From positions 17,746,770-17,810,769 of the forward strand of contig CM069594.1 of assembly GCA_035771175.1 (NCBI GenBank): a stretch of DNA of 64,000 nucleotides. The letters run 5' to 3'. Positions within the stretch are counted from its first letter, which is position 1, and each line of letters opens with the position of its first letter. Source of the DNA: Paratinospora sagittata. Its lineage: Eukaryota; Streptophyta; Magnoliopsida; Ranunculales; Menispermaceae. Below the pieces are notes generated by a model. The model saw only the letters and a program-made list of their open reading frames with translations, was not told the origin of the DNA and did no database searches. Shown here piece after piece: positions 55,801-64,000 of this stretch. A program made the translations under genes and the position numbers.

Positions 55801-56352
55801 TGTGGCGACCCACACCCCAGATCGCCATCCCTCATGGATCGGCGTGCGAAAGTGCTGGGGTGAGATGCTTGGCGTAGGCATCCACGACCACCTCAAATCA
55901 TCCCATGATATGATCGGGACCCTACAAGCCTTAACCAGACTCTCCATAGAGTCCCTAATTTTATTTTATTTTTGAAACCACATCAACCTGATAGACTTAG
56001 CAAGGCTAATATCATGACATGTACATCCACATGAATCAACAAGATATAATCTCCCAATGAACAAGGCAATAATCATAAAGATCATATTAGTCCCCAAATG
56101 AACATAAGACAATGATCCTTAAATAAAACATACAACCATGATTACAAAAGTCCTCAATTAAACCCAAAATAGTCTAAGGAAACATGCCTAGACCCATCAT
56201 CAAATCCAAGTCCAAGGCATATAGCCAAATCCGTCAAAATCAAGGCCACAAGGCCAATATACATCAACGTACCATAATACAACACAAACCCTCTCACCAT
56301 CTAGGTTTAACAAGTGTTATAATAATTACATATGTATCAAAATAAGCAAAAC

Positions 56353-56374
56353 ATATATATATATATATATATAT
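56353..56374. repeat. (AT)n microsatellite
   Basis: A run of alternating AT of about 22 bases inside the nested solo LTR. Confidence 0.95.
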
Positions 56375-57958
56375 GTAAAAGACATCCATCCATATACATC
56401 AAACCTAGACTCACGTCAGGATGTCCCTAGCTTTGGCAATGGCTAGGTCCTCAAGCAAATGCAATACCCTTGCTGTCACACCCCAGTACACAGCACACCG
56501 CAGTGTCTAGTACCCCCGGGATGTGATGGGTACCTAATGCCGAGCGTACCCCAGCCGTTATATACCACATAATATTGTCACATCCCAGTACACAACACAC
56601 CGCAACGTCTAGTACCCCCGGGATCATTTGTCCACACTATTCTAGAGTTTCAATGCATGCCATTTTAAAACATATTAAACACATGCATTTCTCAATGATA
56701 TTTCATGACATTCAACATACAAGTATAATTTAATATGATGACACAAGTGATAAACAAAATGTGCAACTACTCACAACCAATGCCACGCAAGCAAAGATAT
56801 CCACACACGGCCTACACGAATCCCAACGCAAAATAAGATCCTATAAACCATAGATTCATGCACATGTATCAATTATCATGACCATCTATACATAGACACA
56901 CTAATCATGATCAATTCCTAATCCAACAAGTCCATGTGCATCTAATTCCCATCATGAGTTTCCCATCTCATGATCAATCTCGACATCCGTGCCAAGCCAT
57001 GGATAAGGCTAATTCCCAAAAACTAAGACAATCACTTAGTCTAGGTCATTCAATCCTAACACAAGTCCAAACCATTCAAAACCATGCAAGATTGATTATA
57101 ATCAAGTCAATTCCTCAATTCAAATCAATACATGGCATATGACCCAATTTGGGAAAAAAATCTCTACAATAGGCATAGACCAAATTGCACTAAGTTATAC
57201 CAAATTAACATAGGTTCAAACATTCTAAACCCATGATTCCACTCAATTTAGGTCCAATTAGATAATCCCCAAGTCAATTTGATCAATTGACTTGGTTTAG
57301 GTCAAAACCCCCAATTTGGGCAAAATCTCCAAAATCAAGCCCTAGGCCAATTTTACACTACAACTAGGGTTTTCGATGGATAAAAATACTGAGTACCACC
57401 ATCAATCAACTAGAACCAGCCACTTATCCAAGATAGTTCACATGCAAACCCAACTGAAATCCCTAAGTTCGATTTCTAGGGTTTAGGTATTTTACACTAG
57501 ATCTACCCATAACTTGCAAGAAATTGGGAAAAATGGTGTCATTGGGTTCCAAATCCACCAAGGAACCCAGATTAGTAGCATACACCATGTCCCTAAGAGT
57601 TTCACATGAAACCCTAACCCTTTACACCATCAAAAAACGAGGTGAAGTTCATGCAAAATACAATCCAAGTATAGATCTAGGTCAAGGAAGGTTGCTTCTA
57701 TCATGAACAAGCTCAAAAGAGCCAAAATCAGCCAACCTTAGGTTAGGGAACACCCAAAACCGTGACCCATGAAGAAAACTACACCATTAGAAAGCTTACT
57801 CTCACCTTCAATGGTGATTTCATGGAGAAAAATGGAGAAAAACACTTACTTTCGGGTGTAAATGGTGAAGATTTTCCTTGGAAACCTTAGCTTTCCTCCC
57901 TTCTTCCTTCTCCAATTCGTTCTTGGCACATATGGAAAGAGTAGTAGCCTTTTCCCTC

Positions 57959-57966
57959 TTTTTATA
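57959..57966 (-). promoter_or_regulatory. TATA box of the nested solo LTR
   Basis: The complement reads AAGTATAAAAAGAG, about 50 bases downstream (on the - strand) of hairpin array D. Confidence 0.5.
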
Positions 57967-58014
57967 CTTTGAAAATGGCCATTTTTGACCATGAACGTGC
58001 CCAGAAAATGGATC

Positions 58015-58066
58015 AGCGCCCTCCTAATCAGCGCATGAGCGCCCTCCTAGCGCATTAGCGTCCTTC
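58015..58066 (-). repeat. Hairpin array D, cores AGCGCCCTCCT and AGCGTCCT
   Basis: On the + strand: AGCGCCCTCCTA at 58015, AGCGCAT at 58030, AGCGCCCTCCTA at 58038, AGCGCAT at 58049 and AGCGTCCT at 58057-58064. The complement carries GAGGGCGCT, the same arm as in array A. It is compact, only about 50 bp. Confidence 0.65.
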
Positions 58067-58597
58067 CTTTCGCCCAAAACACTCAATTTTCATTTCGCTA
58101 CTAGGCACTCAATACACATAGGAATTTCACGTATGACCACCCGTTTTCTAGGTAAAAATGCGTTCCAGACTCATTTCTAATTTTCCATGTTCATTTGACG
58201 GACCAATAATTAATTATCATTTAATCAACACATATACACTACATATTCCATTGTAAATGTCATATTTATCATGTGTTGAAGTACAACCTTCCCATATATC
58301 AAAGGTGCATTAAATGAGGACATTTAATGGAGTCTTTTCAACAGGTCACAAGTCAAGATGATGACTTGATCAATAAGTTACTTATGTGAAGCTTCTCCAA
58401 CAAGCCACTCACAATAGTATTAATATGGAAAATGATATTAATAACAACAATAACACCACCACCACTAATAATACTTTCTTTTATATAAGCAACAATCACA
58501 CATCAAACATACATACCAAGGCGAGCACATAGAGTTTGGGCAAAAATGCAAATGGGCTATGGGCTAGATGAAATGATTTCTAGGGCGCTACATATAT

Positions 58598-59810
58598 GTC
58601 TGTGTGCTTAATCCATTTTTGCTAAGTTTTGTTGGAGAGATTTAACCAATTGTGAATGGTTTTGATCATTAGATTAAGATTGTTGGGAATGGACTTTTGC
58701 TTGCTAAGTCATATTTAGATCTCTTGGGATTCTAGAACAAGTTTGATCACTTCTCGAGGCGAAATCCTAAAAAACACGCCATGAGGAAGATTATTTAGGC
58801 CATGTTTGAAAAAGTTTGAGACAAATAGCCTACCTTACTTTTTATTGTATCTATAGTTCATATTTTGAGTTGAATATCCTTTTCTTTGTTACCTATGCAT
58901 CATGAACTTTGAGCTTGTCATGTTTAAATTCCTTGTTTTTCAACCTATGTACCTTAAACAGTTTGATCCTGTTGGAGTGTTACTATTTGGAAGGAAGAAC
59001 AATGGGAAAGAAAAAGTGAAGAAAAAAGTGATAAAGAAGAAAAAAAAATGTGAAGTTTGCTTATGAGTTATATTGAAAAAGAAAAGAAAATGAAAAAAGA
59101 AGAGAAGAAAAAGGTGTTACATCTATGTATTGAAAAGAAATAAGTTTGGGGGTGTAGTATTTTATGAAAGAACAAAATGAATGATGATAAGAAGCAAATA
59201 AAAGAATGGAGAGTGAATGAAAAGTTAAATTTTATAGAGGATATATGCACTGAAATTGGGGTTTTGGTTTCAAATGTAATGTAGTGGATGTTAGCAATTA
59301 ATCAAAGTGTTTAGGGTGTTTTTGAGCTACAATTTTCCTTTTTTTCCCTACCTTTGAACCTAAGCCTTACATTACAACCTATGAAAGACCTTTTTATTAT
59401 GAATGGTGTGTGATCTACATTAGTGGAGAGTGGCGTGAAAGACTTGCCTATGGAGTTCCAATCTAAATAATATATTTTGGGATCTTACACTTAATACTTG
59501 CTTGCATTTGCTCATGACTTGCATGATTAGTTTGATGAGATTAGCTATGTACTTATATGTGAAAGAATCAAAGGTGGAGTTTGGTAAGAGTTGGGTTGAA
59601 ATTCTAGACAACTTTACACTCTTGAAGTTCTTCCTAGAAGTGAATATTCTATACATAGATTTAATCTTGGATGCCATATATGTGTTTACAATGATTGAGT
59701 AAGTCTTTATTTGTGTGAGAATGTGATTTTAGAAGGGATATGTTAATCATGAGTTTTAGTTTTGTTTTCCCTTTGCTCGGGACGATCAAAGCCCTAAGTT
59801 TGGGGGAATT
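58598..59810 (+). other. Athila-like 3' non-coding region, second part, with the polypurine tract
   Basis: It contains AAGTTTGGGGG at 59142-59152 and again at 59796-59806. The second, followed by AATT and then the LTR TGATAG at 59811, is the true plus-strand priming site by position. A purine-rich stretch (58990-59240) is not coding. Confidence 0.75.
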
Positions 59811-61200
59811 TGATAGTTGCATATTTAGATAGGTTTTAGAGAACGTTTTAAGTGTGTTTTAGGACATTTTATGCATTAGTTTCATGTGTTTATGTTAGTT
59901 TTGATGCAATTGTTAGTTTAGGATAATTTGGATTTTTATGCATTATTTTTGTTTATTAGTTTATGATTTGATCCATTTCATATGTTAGTGTATTATTGAT
60001 TTGATTTGCGTTGTTTTGTAGGTATTTAGATGTGTTAGTCATGGTTTTGGATGATGAAAACATGCACAAGAAGTTGCAAAGGAGAAGCATGAAGAACCCA
60101 AGTCAAAAAGAGGCGGAAAATTGGCTAAGTCCACAAAAATCAGGCAAAATGTAACGTTCTGAGTGTCGCGGAGCTCAAAAGCAGCGCCATGGTGCTGAAA
60201 GTTAGCGCCGTTGCGCTGAAAGGGAGAAAAAACTTGTGATTTTAGCAAGTTATTTTGGGATTTTTCCCTACTTTCCAATTCAAATTCCACACGACTTTGG
60301 GGCATATTAGATATCAAAATTTAGTGTTTTTCGAGGGGAATACACCGGAGAAGAGAGAACGACGGCTAATAGCAAAGGAATGCGAAGAAGACGACTTGGA
60401 GACAAGGAGGATTTTACAAGTTCAATAGCAACTAGTTTGGGTTTTGATGTTTATTTTCTTGTTTCTCTACATGTTTTGGGTTTTGTTATTCCAAGTTATG
60501 AACTAACTTGTTAGTCTAGAGAGGAGATGGATCTTATATTAGAGATTATGTAATAGCATTAGTTTTTATTTATTATCAATGATTTATTCTTGGTTTATTT
60601 ATATTTCTCCATGCTTAATGCTTTTGATCTCTTGGCCACGGATTGAATGATCCTAAACTTGGGGGGCGGCACTCGATAGAGGGTTCTTTAGGTTTGAACA
60701 TGAGAAATATGACATGAGATGGTCGTAGTATCAATAGATATGCGATATCTTATGAAGTTGTAGGAAAATCACAAGGCTTAATGCATTGCTACTGTATTGG
60801 TTTTTATCAATAGATCGAAACTAGTGTTTTGGTAATATATTCTAACGCGACACTCGACAAAGGGTGTTAGGAATTATAGGATTTTGACTTATAAACATGA
60901 ATAATAATTTGATAATGAGCATGACTAATATTGTATAATTGATAATTAGGTGAAATCTAATCTCTAGATGTTTTTAATAACGATTTTTCTCCACAAAATT
61001 ATGATAAATTGCTATTTTAATTAGTGTTTTAGTTTACTTATTATTTTAGTCCACTGATCATCACAATTTGGTTTTCTAGATAAAATTAGGGTTAGGAACG
61101 ATATAATTAGTATAGTAATTCAATCCATGAGGATGATACCCGATTCTCATCGGTTTATATTATAACTTGGCAACTGTACACTTGCGTTTTGCGCCCATCA
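59811..61200 (+). repeat. Athila-like 3' LTR
   Basis: 1390 bp, ending CGCCCATCA. It has GC-rich near-palindromes around 60178-60220 (AGCGCC..GGTGCT and AGCGCCGTTGCGCT), at the same place as the weaker set in the 5' LTR. Confidence 0.92.
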
Positions 61201-62028
61201 AACTGTAACTTCGTCAAAATCTGTTGCGACCCCCCTCTATAGGGTGACGTCACTACCGACACAGAATACCACATACGCCATATACAAACATATATGATAC
61301 TCTGTCGGTGTTCAAATACATCAAATTTACTATCATTTTCGACATAACCCTCCCATAAACTCGGGATCTCACAAACACTTGATTTACCATCATATCCATT
61401 TCCACAATTCAAATGTCATTCACATTTCTAGATAATAAACACATTGTTGGCCCAAGTGGTTTCCCACTTAGCATTCTCCTAAGTGTTTTGATGCTAACAA
61501 AAAATATAACAAATGATGCTAATATTTCAATTTAGTATATTTTAGCACCAAAAGCAACAAAAAAGCTAATACAAGATTTAAGCATGTTCAAGTCAAACCA
61601 AGTGGATAAAAAGAAGTCTAAATCAAATCTTGGACGTGTCAAGATGAGAAGAGAAGAATAAGAGCTAAAGGTCATAGAATTTTGATATAGGTTGTAAACC
61701 TCCTTGTTCTATATTGCTCAATCATTCATACATGCATTAGATTTTTCTAAAAATGATTTTAATTTATTCAAACATGTTTGGTCTATGTTTCAAACTTGTT
61801 TGAGTCATATTTGCATGAATTTTCATCAAAATCACATTTTCCCAAATTTTTTAAAAACCAACTTGATCCTGCATTTGATTTTGTCAAAATGGTTTTCAAA
61901 AGGTTTCAATCATGTTTTAAATAAGTTTTGAATGATTCAAAAGTGTTTAATCTTATATCAAAGTATTTTTGAATCAATAGATTGGTTCTTGAATGTCAAA
62001 AGAATGATTTTTTTAAAAACAGGAACCT

Positions 62029-62218
62029 ATAGCACGCTATCCAACTACTGCCAAAATTTCAATTTTATGTAATTTCAGTCAATAGCGTGCTATAGGGCTT
62101 GATAGCGCGTTATCGTTGTCCTGAAAATTCCAGAGCTCTCGTGTTTGTGTATATTGACCTACTATAGCCCACTGTCCATCAATATAGGGCATGATACACA
62201 ACCCGATAGCACGCTATC
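62029..62218 (+). repeat. Hairpin array F, cores ATAGCACGCTAT / ATAGCGTGCTAT
   Basis: ATAGCACGCTAT (62029-62040) and ATAGCGTGCTAT (62082-62093) are exact 12-base complements. GATAGCGCGTTATC (62101-62114) and GATAGCACGCTATC (62205-62218) are near-palindromes. They lie in AT-rich sequence upstream of the TATA box. Confidence 0.75.
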
Positions 62219-62427
62219 CATGTCAGAAATAGAAATCTGACATTTATGACAGAAAAACGTGGATGTTTCCACTTGCTTGATTTTTTTTATTTTTCGCACA
62301 CTTTTGTCAGGCTATCCTAATTGAAATATTCTCCACTAACACCTGGATTATTCCTATTGTTTAACATGCTCTTACACATCTTACATTAAACAATATATGA
62401 AATCAAATCAACCCATAGTCATTTTTC

Positions 62428-62435
62428 TATAAAAA
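62428..62435 (+). promoter_or_regulatory. TATA box of the copia-type solo LTR
   Basis: TATAAAAA in the context TTTTTCTATAAAA, followed by ACTTGCTCATTT, the same arrangement as at 3728. Confidence 0.6.
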
Positions 62436-64000
62436 ACACCTAACTTGCTCATTTTGAAATAGAGAGAGTGTGTGCATTCAATTGAGATGTAACCACGATT
62501 TTTGCAAGTTATTATTTCCAGAGAGCAAAAATGTGATTCCATTTGAGCAAACAATAATCAAAGAGTGTTCTTCAAAATCAAACTTTTTCTCAGATTTTCA
62601 AAACCAGTAAGTCAAATGTTTTGAACCAAAGCTTGGATTTTGCATCTTGATTTCGTGCATCATTTCACGCATCATCAAAAGTATTTCATTGAGCAAATAT
62701 AGCTGCAAGAAAGGTAAACGCGATTGTAAGATCTCTCTTTCATTGAGCATAAGATTTCATATCTGGTATATTAAGTACTTGTATTTGTGAGCTTTATATG
62801 TAACCGTTCTAATCACTTAGAACAAACTTTGTAATCTCTGTATTTGGTCTTGTTGTATTGTTTCAAGGTTGAAACAAACCAAATCAAGTGATTGTGATAT
62901 CACTAGTGATTCCAAGATTGGAATCAAGTCCAGTTTCACCCTTTATCTTGAAAAGGGTTAACCGGTTCTTCCTTAGCATGTAAAAGGGAATTGACTTTTC
63001 CTTTGCCCCCGAAAAAGGAACAAGTGGTTCTTCTTTAGCCCGTGAAAAATGATAGGTTTGTATTGAACCTTGAAAAGGACATTGTAACGGTTTGGTTCAC
63101 ACCCTTGAAGTGAATTCGGTATAATGGAATCCTAGAGAAGGTTTCTCTAGGCGTGGAATAGGAAACAAAATTTTGAACCATGTAAAAATTCTTTCTGTGC
63201 ATTGTATTTATTTTCAATATCTTTCATTATGCACTTTACATTGATTTGAGTACACGACTTGAATTAATCAAAATATTTTCACAAAGAAATTAAAAATTGT
63301 CAAAACTGGCCATAACACTCAATTCACCCTCCCTCTTGGGTCTCTAACACACATATATCAAACATTCCATTTATCATAAGTTTCCAAAACCATGTATTTA
63401 CCCACTACATTTGTACATACTATAAGTAGTGTTATAAATATATACAAAGTACGGAAACATATCCAAATCACTCCCTCTCTCATACATACATCAGCAGTAA
63501 GCAAGCAGAGATCACTCCACTGTAGCATTGCCCTTGCCTTTGTAATCACTACCTGTAATGAAAGGGAATTTGGATGAACTACAACAAGCTCAATGAATAA
63601 TCTACCAATGAAATTATATATGCATTCATAATAAAACATGACATTTAAAGTGATGTCAACCAATATGCAAGCAAACTTTAAATATCAATACATGATCAAG
63701 ATATTTTGTGCCACTCTATACATTTTAAACAATGCATAATTCAATGAAAACATATCCTCTCAATCCTAGTATATGAGCGAGTCTACTCCTCATTATACAT
63801 CGATAAGGAGAGCATCGACCTCATCTAATTATCCACTTAGATCATTCCAAGGTATCATCTATAATTAGGATTTCACCAATGCCATAAGTACTTTCTCGGT
63901 TACTCATGCAAGTCTACATCCTAGAGATTTACCCTAATGAAATTGATCTCATACTCTACTTACTCTAGTAGGCCCAAATATGTTTGAGGTTACAAACACA

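Larger units (their letters stand above)
55801..58592 (-). mobile_element. 2.8-kb solo LTR nested in the Athila-like element
   Basis: It starts TGTGGCGACC and ends GGGCGCTACA, flanked by perfect TATAT copies (55796-55800 and 58593-58597). The orientation is taken as minus because the complement starts TGTAGCGCCC and ends GGGTCGCCACA, like the LTR family at the left of the window, and because a TATA box reads on the - strand at 57959-57966. It holds array D and an (AT)n tract at 56353-56374. Scattered short frames are not coding. A non-LTR origin is possible but less likely. Confidence 0.75.
48501..61200 (+). mobile_element. Athila-like Ty3/gypsy retrotransposon, dead, with a nested solo LTR
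   Basis: The LTRs are 48501-49903 (1403 bp) and 59811-61200 (1390 bp), both TGATAG to CCCATCA. They differ more (roughly 6% in the first 215 bp, by eye) than those of the chromovirus, so this is the older insertion. Flanking 5-mers are GACCG (48496-48500) and AACTG (61201-61205). They differ only by G/A and C/T, so a decayed duplication is plausible. Inside are a tRNA-Asp primer site, Athila-type gag, a gag-pol frame and a long non-coding 3' region. There is no env-like frame. A 2.8-kb solo LTR is inserted at 55801. Confidence 0.9.
61445..63349 (+). mobile_element. Solo LTR, SIRE-like Ty1/copia type, with perfect TSD
   Basis: 1905 bp, from TGTTGGCCCAAG to GGGTCTCTAACA, flanked by CACAT at 61440-61444 and 63350-63354. 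It shares with 2769-5007 the 'caattcacc..cctcttgg' tail, the TTTTTCTATAAA promoter context and a similar place for a GC-rich palindrome array (about 0.6 kb from the start). No internal region remains. Confidence 0.85.
61222..64000 (-). mobile_element. LTR on the minus strand, split by a copia-type solo LTR, running off the window
   Basis: It starts TGTTGCGACCC and has 'ggtgacgtcac' and 'cgacacagaataccacat', the complement of the LTR ends at 1487 and 5929. It is interrupted at 61445-63349 and continues from 63355 to the window end without visible coding. The far end is outside the window. It begins only 16 bases beyond the Athila-like element's presumed target duplication. Confidence 0.6.

Noticed and set aside
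59068..59250. A small Phe-rich minus-strand membrane protein
   Set aside because: It is produced by a purine-rich non-coding tract in the Athila-like 3' region.
55308..59810. An env-like gene between pol and the 3' LTR of the Athila-like element
   Set aside because: No long frame, signal peptide or membrane segment is readable; most of the space is the nested solo LTR.

Overview
The window is nuclear DNA of a flowering plant, most likely a eudicot with a large, transposon-rich genome. The signs are AT-rich non-coding DNA, plant-type introns, plant LTR retrotransposon lineages (chromovirus, Athila-like, SIRE-like copia LTRs), plant L1-type LINEs, a tRNA-derived SINE and a hAT relic. The species cannot be named from the sequence.

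One host gene is well supported. It is a BLM/Sgs1-type RecQ DNA helicase, the plant RECQ4/RECQL4A family, on the + strand. The coding part runs from 12820 to 45186 in 24 exons. A probable 5'UTR exon lies near 7.3 kb. Every junction I placed is in phase, and the joined CDS is 3672 nt (1223 codons plus stop), close to the known plant RECQ4A length of about 1.2 kb of residues. The order is a conserved N-terminal motif, a long low-complexity region, the DEAH helicase core, a zinc site, a winged helix (RQC), HRDC and a basic/acidic tail. Only about 10% of the gene span is coding, because introns are swollen by transposons.

Layout: 1-6512 is a nest of LTRs (an LTR tail, a solo LTR split by a copia-type solo LTR, and another LTR tail). 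6861-7083 is a MITE-like repeat. 7084-12756 is the promoter, 5'UTR and a first intron holding antisense LINE copies. Intron 13113-23718 holds a hAT transposase relic, a complete but dead chromovirus (15716-21038, TSD CACCC) and a sense LINE tail (10-bp TSD). Intron 31513-40425 holds LINE, SINE, DNA-transposon and gypsy relics. After the gene come a decayed plant-mobile-domain (MAIN-like) relic on the - strand, an Athila-like element (48501-61200) with a 2.8-kb solo LTR nested in it, and a minus-strand LTR split by a second copia-type solo LTR with a perfect CACAT TSD (61445-63349).

The most unusual signal is not a gene. In five separate LTRs there is an array of short GC-rich palindromes or hairpins (cores AGCGTCCT, GCGCTCCT, AGCACGCT/AGCGTGCT), and each array sits just upstream of a TATA-like box. 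A sixth, related-looking palindrome cluster lies in a RECQ4 intron. The architecture is shared while the motif differs between families, which suggests a common U3 regulatory or RNA-structural device. No novel protein-coding system was found.
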